Source of the DNA: Pseudomonas sp. Root71
GTDB lineage: Bacteria; Pseudomonadota; Gammaproteobacteria; Pseudomonadales; Pseudomonadaceae
Direction: 5' to 3'
Length of the DNA: 64,000 bases
NCBI RefSeq assembly: GCF_001429045.1
Contig: NZ_LMHY01000026.1
Location: 278,573 to 342,572 of the forward strand
This document shows positions 43,153 to 51,813 of this stretch, in pieces. A program made the position numbers and the translations under genes. Position 1 is the first letter of the stretch; every line of letters starts with the position of its first letter. Below the pieces are notes generated by a model. The model was not told the origin of the DNA, searched no databases, and saw only the letters and a program-made list of their open reading frames with translations.

Positions 43153-43502
43153 AGTGCTCCACTCTTACTGTTGTAGTTTTTATAGTCCTGGCGCCGAAAG
43201 CAGCAGAACCGGGTCAGATATCTGCGACATTCCCCGGAAAAGTCCCTCGGCAACTGTACCGGTACAGTGTAGAGCGCCGATTGTCAGCCTGGGAAGGCAG
43301 CGCCGGGGGACAAAACCTGCAAGTGTCGCTTTATTGAAAGTAAAAGACAGAATTGCGGCGGGGTGTTGAGGGGCTTATAGCCATATTCAGTGCATTCCCT
43401 GGCTTTCCTGCGCTTTTCATTTCGGTCACTCAATTGCATCCGGGTTTTTCTGCCAGACCACCGACGTTATCATCTACGTCGATTTCTTTTCCGGACAGTC
43501 CC
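43153..43502. promoter_or_regulatory. Divergent control region between braC and the DUF2288 gene
   Basis: About 350 bp without a credible gene. It holds the braC promoter (TATAAA -10 candidate), the 16-bp palindrome listed separately, and the promoter of the DUF2288 gene. I could not define the latter. Confidence 0.45.
43253..43268. promoter_or_regulatory. Perfect 16-bp palindrome upstream of braC
   Basis: ACTGTACCGGTACAGT is fully self-complementary and lies about 100 bp before the braC ATG and 235 bp before the divergent DUF2288 gene. It has the form of an operator for a dimeric regulator; I do not recognise the regulator. It is not a LexA site (spacing N8, not N10). Confidence 0.5.
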
Positions 43503-43808
43503 ATGAATCAAGAACCTAGCACCCTCTATGCCAAGCTGCTTGGTGAAACCGCATCTATTACCTGGAAAGAGCTGGAGCCGTTCTTCGCCAAGGGTGCCCT
43601 ATTGTGGGTCGATCCTGGCCTGGATCTGATCGCCGCCGCCGAGGCCGTGGCCCAGGATGAAGGGGAGAAAGTGGCTGCCTGGCTGGCCGCTGACAAGGTC
43701 GCCAAGCTGTCTGAAACGCGGGCGCTGGATCTTTTTGAGCGTGATCCGCAGTTGTGGGCCGTGGTTGTTTCGCCGTGGATTCTGATCCAGGAAAGAGCGC
43801 AGGTATAA
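43503..43808 (+). CDS. DUF2288-family protein
   Basis: 101 residues. The sequence (LYAKLLGETASITWKELEPFFA, then LWVDPGLDLIAAAEAVAQD, then a C-terminal WAVVVSPWILIQER) matches the small cytoplasmic DUF2288 family. It has no membrane span or catalytic motif that I can see. The ATG at 43503 gives the family N-terminus (MNQEPSTLYAKLLGE). Monocistronic; function unknown. Confidence 0.8.
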   Translation: MNQEPSTLYAKLLGETASITWKELEPFFAKGALLWVDPGLDLIAAAEAVAQDEGEKVAAWLAADKVAKLSETRALDLFERDPQLWAVVVSPWILIQERAQV

Positions 43809-43978
43809 AAGGCCGCACCTGATTGGTGCGCTTCTTTCGGAGGGAAAAGTGTGTAGCCGAGTAGCGTGATGGCATGTTGCCGTAGAGAAAGGCCACAGCC
43901 TCACGGTGACGTAAACGTAACGGGAACAGTTGGGAGGGCAGCTGAACGTCTGCTCAATTGTTTCTGAATGTGGATAAA

Positions 43979-44057
43979 AGAAAAAGATCGCAGCCTGCGG
44001 CAGCTCCTACAGGACCAGGTGTACGCCCGTAGGAGCTGCCGCAGGCTGCGATCTTTT
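43979..44057. repeat. REP element pair (inverted)
   Basis: Family 1 arms (AAAGATCGCAGCCTGCGGCA and TGCCGCAGGCTGCGATCTTT), 5 bp from the stop of the tubulin-like gene; likely its transcription terminator or 3' protector. Confidence 0.92.
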
Positions 44058-44062
44058 CAGGT

Positions 44063-46258
44063 TTAAGCAGTCTTGCCCGTATGGTTATTCAACGAAATAA
44101 CCTTGGTCTTGCCGATGCGGTGACGGTAGATCTCACGCAGGTACTTGATCGATTTCTTCACGCAATCCCGGGACAGGCGGATGTCATTGATCGAGACAAA
44201 TTTTTCCTTGTCGTTGATCAGTTCGCGGTACTTCTTCTCGTACATCGGCTTGATCGCGTACCAGTTGGTATCGAGGATCTTCGCCGGGTTCTCGAATTCG
44301 TTGAGCAACTCGTCGATGCGGTCTTCATCGAATTGTTCGTTGATGATGAAGTCCAGGATCGAGTTGTCCAGGGTCTCGTCGAATCGGTACGGGTTTTTCG
44401 CGAAGCAGCGCTTGATGAACGCCACGATCAGCGTCAGGAAGTCGTCCGACAGGCACGGGCTCTTGGCGATCAGGGTGGTCAGCGACAGGTTGGCCGAAGC
44501 ACCGATCACCAACGCGTAGCGCTTGAGTGTAGTGTTGGGGAACAGGCTGTTGAGGTGGGTCTTCAACCGGTTCAAATCCATGTAGGACAGCTTGTAGTCC
44601 TTCGGCAACGAAACGATAGACACCACCGACGAGCAATTCTTGAAGAAGTGCAGGTCATGCAGGGCCGCCGCGTCGTAACCCGAGTTCTTGTACTGTTCCA
44701 GCGACGCGCGATAGCGCTTGGACTCGATCGGCAACAGGCTGATGCCTTCGATGGCCTGGGTGACCTTGTTGAAGTGCGGCAGATCGATCGAACGGAAGAA
44801 CAGGTCGTCGATGTTCAGGCGCTGCGGCTCTTTCTCGAACACTTTGAATTTGTCGCTGCTCGGTGCCGGGGTTTCCGGCACCACGGACTCGGCGTAGGCA
44901 ATCGCCACCGGGCCGGCCAGGCTCATGAACAGGTCATTGGCGTCCAGGCGGATGGTTTCGCCGATATCGATGCCGGCGCGACGGAAATAGTTCTGGTCGT
45001 AGTCAGTCGTAACTGCCTGCGCCGTCAGAATGTTGAAGATCTGCTGCGAGATGTACTGGTTGGCGTGCTTTTCCATGGCATTGACATCAATGTTCTGGAT
45101 GTTGCCGTCATCGTTCTCTTCGGCGTAACGCATGATGTCGTTGGAGATCAGCATCATCGCGTTCCACGGGCGGATGCGGCCCATGACGCTGGCTTCGCTG
45201 CTGTCTTCGTTGGCGAAGTTGTAGGAGAAGTCCCACTCTTCCGACAGGTATTTGCACAGCAGTCGACCGGCGTTGATGTGCAACGCCTCGGACATTTCAC
45301 TGCGGTGATCGGAAATGTTCGGCAGTACACAGATGCCACTGGTGAAGATCGGTTCGAAGACGAAGGAGTGGCCGCTCTTGCTGTCGTGCTCGTCCATCGG
45401 CTTGGTGTCGAACGTCTTGTTCATATACGAATGCTGCTGGGCCAGGCCGAATTCCGAGGCCATGCCCGAGCCGGTACCGCCGCCGGCACTGAAGATCGAG
45501 AAATACAGGCGCGACTGGTTGGCCTTGATGCCACAGCTGTCGATCAGGTACGAGTGAATCATCTTCCAGTCGGGGCTGGAGAAACGCTGGGTGTCCTTGT
45601 TCAGGATGATCTTGGCCAGGTACTGGCCGAGGATCGGCGCGTTACCGGCGCCACCGGCATGGACTTCCGACAGGTCCATGATTTTCATTTTGCTGTAGTC
45701 GCGCAGGAAGCCGCTTTTTTCGCCCTTGCGCGAGAAACGGATGCGTCCGGCGATGTCTTTGTCCAGGTCCCCGAGCATCACCAGCGGCTCGACCAGAAAC
45801 ACTGGCTTGGTGTTTTTGTTCTGGCCCAGGCGCAGGTTGTTACGGATCCACTGGGCCGGGCTGTAGCCCTTTTCGGTAAAACGCTTGTCCGGCGACAGGC
45901 GATCTTCGTTGTTGAATTCATTGAGGTAGAACTTGCGGGCGTTATACACAAGCTCCGCCACGTCCAGCGCAATGTTCGAGCCGCAGCGGCCCAGGCCGAT
46001 CAGGCACACCGACGGGAATTCCTGATCGCTGTGCTGTTCGCTGTCGCCTTCCAGGTGCGGTGCGCGCGGGAACACCATGTCGCGCAGGCCGTCGAGGTTG
46101 TCGAGGATGCGGTCGGTGTTGGTTTCGGTGAAGTAGAGGTATTGCTGGGTCGCCAACGGGCGCGATTGAATCAATGGCTTCGGTGATGACGGGCTGTTGG
46201 CCGCGGGGCTCAACGTCAGATCGGTTACCGCAGTGGCCGGGTTGTTTTTAGAAGTCAT
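44063..46258 (-). CDS. Tubulin/FtsZ-superfamily GTPase-like protein (Tubulin_2 type)
   Basis: 731 residues. An 80-residue disordered Ser/Pro/Asn-rich N-terminus precedes a GTPase core with tubulin-like loops in order: T1 LIGLGRCGSN (87-95, compare tubulin GQCGNQ), T3 AGGAGNAPI (201-209, compare GAGNNWA), T4 SAGGGTGSG (257-265, the superfamily signature). MLISNDIM (369-376) resembles FtsZ PNDKL, and NIDVNAME (389-396) may be the T7 catalytic loop. The C-terminal 300 residues match nothing I know. Too long for FtsZ (about 390) or TubZ. Start at 46258 avoids a doubtful extension; its Shine-Dalgarno is weak. Single gene with no obvious partner. Confidence 0.8.
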   Translation of the reverse strand: MTSKNNPATAVTDLTLSPAANSPSSPKPLIQSRPLATQQYLYFTETNTDRILDNLDGLRDMVFPRAPHLEGDSEQHSDQEFPSVCLIGLGRCGSNIALDVAELVYNARKFYLNEFNNEDRLSPDKRFTEKGYSPAQWIRNNLRLGQNKNTKPVFLVEPLVMLGDLDKDIAGRIRFSRKGEKSGFLRDYSKMKIMDLSEVHAGGAGNAPILGQYLAKIILNKDTQRFSSPDWKMIHSYLIDSCGIKANQSRLYFSIFSAGGGTGSGMASEFGLAQQHSYMNKTFDTKPMDEHDSKSGHSFVFEPIFTSGICVLPNISDHRSEMSEALHINAGRLLCKYLSEEWDFSYNFANEDSSEASVMGRIRPWNAMMLISNDIMRYAEENDDGNIQNIDVNAMEKHANQYISQQIFNILTAQAVTTDYDQNYFRRAGIDIGETIRLDANDLFMSLAGPVAIAYAESVVPETPAPSSDKFKVFEKEPQRLNIDDLFFRSIDLPHFNKVTQAIEGISLLPIESKRYRASLEQYKNSGYDAAALHDLHFFKNCSSVVSIVSLPKDYKLSYMDLNRLKTHLNSLFPNTTLKRYALVIGASANLSLTTLIAKSPCLSDDFLTLIVAFIKRCFAKNPYRFDETLDNSILDFIINEQFDEDRIDELLNEFENPAKILDTNWYAIKPMYEKKYRELINDKEKFVSINDIRLSRDCVKKSIKYLREIYRHRIGKTKVISLNNHTGKTA

Positions 46259-46454
46259 TGTTCGCCATCTACCTGGGCTGATTGGTTGGCCGACTCGCAG
46301 TCGTCGAACCGTCACGGAATACAATCGCGTCTTTTTTCAGCGCGTACTTGGACCATGCCTTGGTCTTTAGCCTGAGCATTGCTCGGGGTGAATCCTTTCC
46401 TAAGTCATGATGAATCGGCCAATATTCGGTGATCTTTAATCAAGAAGAGGCAAA

Positions 46455-47351
46455 ATGATGTCAACGCTACCTTCGCTAGGGTTTGCCGGGATCGGCCTGA
46501 TGGGGCTGCCGATGTGCCGGCGCCTGCTGGCCGCGGGTTACCCGCTGGCGGTGTGGAATCGCAATCCGGACAAGTGCAGGCCGCTGGTGGAGGCGGGCGC
46601 GCGTCAGGTCGCCAGCCCGGCCGAGCTGTGCCGGCACGCTGACGTGGTGATGCTGTGCCTGGCGGATACTTCGGTCGTACGCGAGGTGGTATTTGGTCCG
46701 GCAGGCGTTGTGGAGGGCGCAAAAAAGGGCCAGCTGCTGGTGGATTTCTCCAGCCTGGAGCCCAACGCCACGCGGGAAATGGCCGCAGAACTTGCCGCTA
46801 GAACGGGCATGGGCTGGCTCGACACGCCGGTGTCCGGCGGCGTGGTCGGTGCCGAGGCTGGAAGCCTGGCGATCATGGTCGGCGGTGAATCACAGGATCT
46901 GGAGCGGGTCCGGCCTGTGCTGTTGAACCTGGGGCAGCGTGTAACACACATGGGCGGCGTCGGGGCAGGGCAGTTGACCAAGGCGTGCAATCAGATGATC
47001 GTCGCCTGCAATGCATTGGTGATTGCCGAAGTGGTCGCGCTGGCGGAGCGTTCCGGGGTCGATGCCAGCCTGATCGCCGAAGCGCTGGCCGGCGGCTTTG
47101 CCGATTCGAAACCCTTGCAGATCCTGGCCCCGCAGATGGCGCAAAACCGTTTCGAGCCGGTCAAGTGGCACGTGCGCACCTTGCTCAAGGATCTGGATAC
47201 AGCGGTGAAGTTTTCCCGTGAGCAAGGCTCGGCAACACCGATCAGCGGCCTGGCCGCGCAGTTGATGCGCCTGCATGGAAGTCAGGGTTTCCTTGAAAAG
47301 GACCCGTCTACATTAGTGCAGATGTACCGTGAGCCAGGCTCAGCGTCGTGA
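46455..47351 (+). CDS. Beta-hydroxyacid dehydrogenase (3-hydroxyisobutyrate dehydrogenase/tartronate semialdehyde reductase family)
   Basis: 298 residues. N-terminal Rossmann motif GFAGIGLMGLPMCRRL and DTPVSGGVVGAEAGSL substrate loop are diagnostic of the family; the catalytic Lys is in GQLTKACNQM. NAD(P)+ is the cofactor; the substrate may be 3-hydroxyisobutyrate, tartronate semialdehyde or a similar acid and cannot be settled from sequence. GAAGAGG lies before the ATG; a second Met follows the first. Its 3' end overlaps the convergent MHYT gene by 44 bp. Confidence 0.85.
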   Translation: MMSTLPSLGFAGIGLMGLPMCRRLLAAGYPLAVWNRNPDKCRPLVEAGARQVASPAELCRHADVVMLCLADTSVVREVVFGPAGVVEGAKKGQLLVDFSSLEPNATREMAAELAARTGMGWLDTPVSGGVVGAEAGSLAIMVGGESQDLERVRPVLLNLGQRVTHMGGVGAGQLTKACNQMIVACNALVIAEVVALAERSGVDASLIAEALAGGFADSKPLQILAPQMAQNRFEPVKWHVRTLLKDLDTAVKFSREQGSATPISGLAAQLMRLHGSQGFLEKDPSTLVQMYREPGSAS

Positions 47352-49536
47352 CGGTGCAGGTGTCCTTGCGCTGGTTGATTTCGTTCAGCACCGGAAGCAA
47401 CTCGACCAGTGGCACCGGCCGGCTCAGCAGATAGCCTTGAACGAAGTCACAACCGTGGTTTTCCAGGAATTGGTACTGCTCGAAGGTTTCGACCCCTTCG
47501 GTGACCACTTGCAGGTGCAGGGTATGGGCCATGACGATGATCGCCTGGACAATCTCCATATCCTGGGTCGCCTTGGGAATGTCCTGGATGAACGAACGGT
47601 CGATTTTCAGCGTGTTAAGCGGCAAGCGCTTGAGGTAGGCCAGGGATGAATAGCCGGTGCCGAAGTCATCGATCGACAGCGAAACGCCGAGAGCGCGTAT
47701 CTGCCGCAGTAGCACCAGGGTGTTGGCGATATTGCCCATCAAGGCGTTTTCGGTAACCTCCAGTTCGAGCCGGTGGGGCTGCACACCGGAGGCTCGCAAT
47801 GCGTATTCGATTTCATCGGCCAGTTCTTCGCGCGCCAGGTTCAGGGGCGAACAGTTCACGGCGATCTTCAGGTCCTCACAGCCTTGGCGCGACAACTCGC
47901 CCAAGTCTTCGCAGGCCTTGCGCAGCACCCAATTGTCCAACTCGGCGATCAGGCCGTTGGCCTCGGCGATGGCGATAAAACGATCCGGTACGAGAAAACC
48001 GTGGACCGGGTGTTGCCAGCGGATCAAGGCTTCGAGTTTGCTGACCTGGCCGGTCTTGAGGTCATAGATGGGCTGGTAATAGAGCATCAAACCGGTGTCT
48101 TCACGCAGGGCGTGGCGCAACTCTTCTTCCAGTTGCAGCTCGAGTGTGGCGCGGGTCTTCAGGTTGGCGCTGAAAAAATTCAGTCCATTGCGGCCGCTGC
48201 CTTTGGATTGATACAGCGCCAGGTCGGCGTTCTTCAACAGTTCCTCACAGGTCTTGCCGTCCTCCGGAAACAGGCTGATGCCGATGCTTGTGGTCATGAC
48301 CATGCGCCTGCCGGCCAGCTCGATGGGCTCCTTCATCTTGAGCATGATGCGTTGGGCCATATGCCGCGCTTCTTCACGATCACGCAGGTCGATGAGCAGG
48401 CAGAACTCGTCACCACCGAAGCGCGCGACCACGTCCTCGTGACTGCGAATCGAGCTCTTGATGTGCCCGGCAAGCACCTTTAGCAGTTCGTCACCGGCAT
48501 CGTGGCCAAGGCTGTCGTTGATCCGCTTGAAATGGTCGATGTCCAGGAACAGGACCGCCAGCATTCCACCTTCGTTGGTTTTCTCGATGAGTTTTTCGGC
48601 GAAGATCTGGTTGAACCCGCGGCGGTTGATCAGGTTGGTCAGCGCGTCGTAGTGCGCCACCTGTTGCAGCGACATGCGCGCCTGGTCCAGTTGGCTGAGC
48701 AGGGAGTTGACCCGTTGCAGGTCGTGGTCCTTGTGTTGCAGTTTTTTGTCCGCCAGTGCCGCGCTGATGCTGCTGCCGATGATCAGCAGGGCCATGACCG
48801 TCACGGTCAGTGCCAGTTGCAGGTGGCTGTGTTCGCCCGATTGCTCCGGCACGCTGTCGCTGGGCAGCACCAGGTTGAAAGCGGCCATGGCCGTGAGGTG
48901 CATGCCGAGGATACCCGCCCCGAGCACCAGGCTGGCGCAGCATTTGAAGAGCTGATGCAGCATGCCGACGCCGTCGCGCAGATACCATGCCAGCAATAAG
49001 GCGGCCAGCGCGGCACCGATCGCGATCGCGATGGAAAGGGCGAACAGGCCCGGATGGTAATAGACCGAGGCCTCGGAGTGCATGGCCGTCATGCCCACGT
49101 AATGCATGGTCGCGATGCCCAGGCCGATTCCGATTGATGCCTTGAGACAGCGCTGCAAACTCAAGTCCGGGAGGCTGAGGGTATGCATGGCCAGCCACGC
49201 GGCGAGCAGCGCGATGGTCAGCGAAAACAGCGTGACAGGCAGTTGGTAGTGAAGATCGACAGGCGCCTGGAAGGCCAGCATCCCGACGAAGTGCATGGCC
49301 CAGATACCGCCGGCCAGGCATCCGCTGCCTACCCAGCGCCAGAGTGTCTTGGACGCGGATTTCTCAGCGTGAGCAACCCGTTCGGCCATGTCCAGTGTCG
49401 CGAAACAGCCGACACAGGCGACCAGATAAGCCAGCAGCACCAGAAAAGGGTCATGTGTGCAATTGAGTATGACCTGCCCGCTCTCTGGTAGCTCGGTAAT
49501 GAAATGCAAACCAAGCCACTCCATAGCATGCCCCAT
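47308..49536 (-). CDS. MHYT-GGDEF-EAL membrane signalling protein
   Basis: 742 residues. Seven N-terminal membrane helices with MHYT-type motifs (MHFVG, MHYVG and MHLTA), proposed to sense O2, CO or NO through metal binding. The GGDEF domain keeps its active motif (ARFGGDEF), so it may synthesise cyclic di-GMP. The EAL domain keeps EALIRW and DDFGTGYSS, with KIDRSFI and LEVTENAL, so it may also hydrolyse it. The net activity is undecided. AAGGA precedes the ATG at 49536. Monocistronic and overlapping the convergent dehydrogenase gene. Confidence 0.92.
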   Translation of the reverse strand: MGHAMEWLGLHFITELPESGQVILNCTHDPFLVLLAYLVACVGCFATLDMAERVAHAEKSASKTLWRWVGSGCLAGGIWAMHFVGMLAFQAPVDLHYQLPVTLFSLTIALLAAWLAMHTLSLPDLSLQRCLKASIGIGLGIATMHYVGMTAMHSEASVYYHPGLFALSIAIAIGAALAALLLAWYLRDGVGMLHQLFKCCASLVLGAGILGMHLTAMAAFNLVLPSDSVPEQSGEHSHLQLALTVTVMALLIIGSSISAALADKKLQHKDHDLQRVNSLLSQLDQARMSLQQVAHYDALTNLINRRGFNQIFAEKLIEKTNEGGMLAVLFLDIDHFKRINDSLGHDAGDELLKVLAGHIKSSIRSHEDVVARFGGDEFCLLIDLRDREEARHMAQRIMLKMKEPIELAGRRMVMTTSIGISLFPEDGKTCEELLKNADLALYQSKGSGRNGLNFFSANLKTRATLELQLEEELRHALREDTGLMLYYQPIYDLKTGQVSKLEALIRWQHPVHGFLVPDRFIAIAEANGLIAELDNWVLRKACEDLGELSRQGCEDLKIAVNCSPLNLAREELADEIEYALRASGVQPHRLELEVTENALMGNIANTLVLLRQIRALGVSLSIDDFGTGYSSLAYLKRLPLNTLKIDRSFIQDIPKATQDMEIVQAIIVMAHTLHLQVVTEGVETFEQYQFLENHGCDFVQGYLLSRPVPLVELLPVLNEINQRKDTCTVTTLSLAHGTSALM

Positions 49537-49671
49537 CGTTATCCTTCAGGCCGGCGCAAGTGGCGACGGCGAATGCCTTGGAGTATAGAGGGCGTGGATG
49601 GAGCGCAAGCGGTAGTGGCACATTGGTGCCAATGATTTTGACATTAGCCTGATAGCGATTAGTGCTAGTAG

Positions 49672-50037
49672 TCAGGCGATTTGCTTCTGAGGCGTCTCGA
49701 ACGCAGGTTGCAGTGCCGGCAAGCCGAAAGCGGCACGGGCCGCATCGCAATCGGGATTGGCCAGGCCATCGACCCAGGAAGCGTCGAATTCCCGACAGGT
49801 GCTGGAGCGTTTTTCGTAAATCGAGCACTGCACCGTACTGCCCACGTCTCCGACCAGGCTGGTGCAGCGTACGGGTTTGCAGCCGGTGCCGAGCATCGCG
49901 ACCCGACTGGGGCTGATCTGCTCGACAAGCTCATCGGGTACCGTCCCCCCGGACGAGGCGCATTCACCCCAGAAAAATGACACGCGAAAGTGAGAACAGC
50001 AGGCACCGCAATTCAGACACGGACTGGCTTCGGACAT
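49672..50037 (-). CDS. YkgJ-family cysteine-cluster protein
   Basis: 121 residues. The N-terminal CLNCGACCSHF and later Cys residues (CKPVRCTS, CSIYEKR, TCREF) form the CxxCxxCC-type metal or Fe-S cluster of the YkgJ/UPF0153 family. The family function is unknown to me. The start at 50037 (MSEASPCLNCG) is chosen because the extended frame begins with TTG. No strong ribosome-binding site is visible. Cytoplasmic. Confidence 0.8.
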   Translation of the reverse strand: MSEASPCLNCGACCSHFRVSFFWGECASSGGTVPDELVEQISPSRVAMLGTGCKPVRCTSLVGDVGSTVQCSIYEKRSSTCREFDASWVDGLANPDCDAARAAFGLPALQPAFETPQKQIA

Positions 50038-50294
50038 GGGCAATTATCTAAGGAGAAGTGGAGACACAGGGGGGGAAACAAGGCCGCTATTCTAGGCTTC
50101 GCCAACGGCTTGGGAAGGGGGGCTCAAAGGTATTTTTCATAGACCGGACGGGCTACGAAATACCCTGTGGGAGCGGCGGTGCGCGATGGGTTGATATCAG
50201 CCTGGCGAATAATGAAAGACAGTCGTGGCCGGCCTGTCTAGATTGCAAAGTCCGGGGGCAGTGACGCCCCAAAAACAATAAAAGAGACGGACCC

Positions 50295-51644
50295 ATGCAG
50301 AACTCGACCCAAGCGGCCAATGCCTGGCGCATTCTGTTCCTGTTGTTCCTGGCCAACCTGTTCAATTTTTTCGACCGCACCATCCCGGCCATCATCATCG
50401 AACCCATTCGCATGGAATGGCACCTCAGTGATTTCCAGTTGGGGATCATCGGGACGGCATTCACCATCGTCTACGCCATTGCCGGCTTGCCGCTGGGGCG
50501 CATGGCCGATACCGGTTCGAGGAGCAAACTGATGGGCTGGGGGCTGGCGGTGTGGAGCGGGTTGACCGCCGTCAACGGCATGGTGGGCAGTTTCTGGAGT
50601 TTCCTGATCGTGCGCATGGGCATCGGCATTGGCGAGGCCAGCTACGCGCCAGCCGCCAACTCGCTGATCGGCGACTTGTTTCCGGCTCACCGCCGGGCGA
50701 GGGCCATGGGGATCTTCATGTTGGGGCTGCCATTGGGGCTGTTGCTGGCGTTCTTCACCATTGGCTGGATGGTCAAGGTCTTTGATAGCTGGCGCGCGCC
50801 GTTCTTTATCGCGGCGGTACCCGGGCTGATCCTGGCGATCTTCATGTTTTTCATCAAGGAACCCAAGCGCGGCGCCGCCGAGAGCGTTCAGGTTTCGCAG
50901 GAAAAGATCGATCGACCGATCCGGCGGGTACTGGCTGTGCCAACCTTCCTGTGGCTGGTGATGGCCGGCCTGTGTTTCAACTTCGCTACCTATGCCTGCA
51001 ATTCGTTTCTGGTGCCGATGCTGCAACGCTACTTCCTCATGCCGTTGCAGGATGCCGCGGTCGCCACCGGGGTTATTGTCGGTGTGACCGGGTTGGTCGG
51101 CCTGACCCTCGGAGGCTGGATTGCGGACAAGATTCACCAGCGGGTCGCCAACGGGAGGCTGTTGTTTGCCGCCTTCAGCCTGGTGATTTCGACGGTTTGC
51201 ACCGCATGGGCGTTGCATTCCGGGCGAATCGAGATCGGTGTGTTTGTTGCGGTGTTTAGCCTGGGTTGGTTGTTTGCCTACAACTTCTACACCTGCGTGT
51301 ACACGGCGATTCAGGATGTGGTCGAACCGCGTTTGCGGGCAACGGCGATGGCGCTGTTCTTTGCCGGGCTGTACCTGTTGGGCGGTGGCCTGGGGCCGGT
51401 AGTGGTCGGGGCCTTGTCGGATCACTTCGCCCACACGGCGATGCTTGCGGCGGGCGCGGAACAGATGACCGAGGCGTTTAAAGCAGTCGGCCTGCATGAC
51501 GCTATGTACCTGATTCCGGTGGCGCTGTTGTTCACCGTGGTGTTTCTGTTCCTGGCTTCACGGTGTTTCGTGCGCGATGCCAAGCGGATGAAGGAAGGGT
51601 TGGTGGCGGTGGTTGAGCCTGACAGTTCTGCAGTGACTGCTTAA
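50295..51644 (+). CDS. MFS transporter (spinster-like)
   Basis: 449 residues with 12 membrane helices. Helix 1 (LFLLFLANLFNFFDRTIPAIIIEPI, in part) and the motif A-like LGRMADTGSRSKLMG place it with Spns-like major facilitator proteins that often export small organic anions or drugs. RVGIGEASYAP-type segment appears as MGIGIGEASYAPAANSLI. The C-terminus is a short polar tail. Substrate unknown. A REP pair follows the stop. Confidence 0.85.
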   Translation: MQNSTQAANAWRILFLLFLANLFNFFDRTIPAIIIEPIRMEWHLSDFQLGIIGTAFTIVYAIAGLPLGRMADTGSRSKLMGWGLAVWSGLTAVNGMVGSFWSFLIVRMGIGIGEASYAPAANSLIGDLFPAHRRARAMGIFMLGLPLGLLLAFFTIGWMVKVFDSWRAPFFIAAVPGLILAIFMFFIKEPKRGAAESVQVSQEKIDRPIRRVLAVPTFLWLVMAGLCFNFATYACNSFLVPMLQRYFLMPLQDAAVATGVIVGVTGLVGLTLGGWIADKIHQRVANGRLLFAAFSLVISTVCTAWALHSGRIEIGVFVAVFSLGWLFAYNFYTCVYTAIQDVVEPRLRATAMALFFAGLYLLGGGLGPVVVGALSDHFAHTAMLAAGAEQMTEAFKAVGLHDAMYLIPVALLFTVVFLFLASRCFVRDAKRMKEGLVAVVEPDSSAVTA

Positions 51645-51648
51645 CCGC

Positions 51649-51725
51649 CTTCGCGAGCAAGCCCGCTCCCACATTGGTTTTGTGAACGCCACAGATCAAG
51701 TGTGGGAGCGGGCTTGCTCGCGAAG
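51649..51725. repeat. Inverted repeat, REP family 2
   Basis: Arms CTTCGCGAGCAAGCCCGCTC and GAGCGGGCTTGCTCGCGAAG facing each other, between the MFS gene and the rapA terminator. Confidence 0.92.
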
Positions 51726-51759
51726 AGGCCCTGCGCATCACTACAAAAACCAGATAAAC

Positions 51760-51793
51760 AAAAAAGGCCCGCATCACTGCGGGCCTTCTTTTT
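51760..51793 (-). terminator. Terminator of rapA
   Basis: AAAAAAGGCCCGCA...TGCGGGCCTTCTTTTT, a GC-rich hairpin with A and T runs, 21 bp after the rapA stop; bidirectional. Confidence 0.9.
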
Positions 51794-51813
51794 ATAGCGG
51801 TGTTGGAGAGTTG

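Noticed and set aside
44081..46186. 701-codon open frame antisense to the tubulin-like gene
   Set aside because: Arginine/Val/Gln-rich shadow translation; the opposite strand has ordered GTPase motifs.
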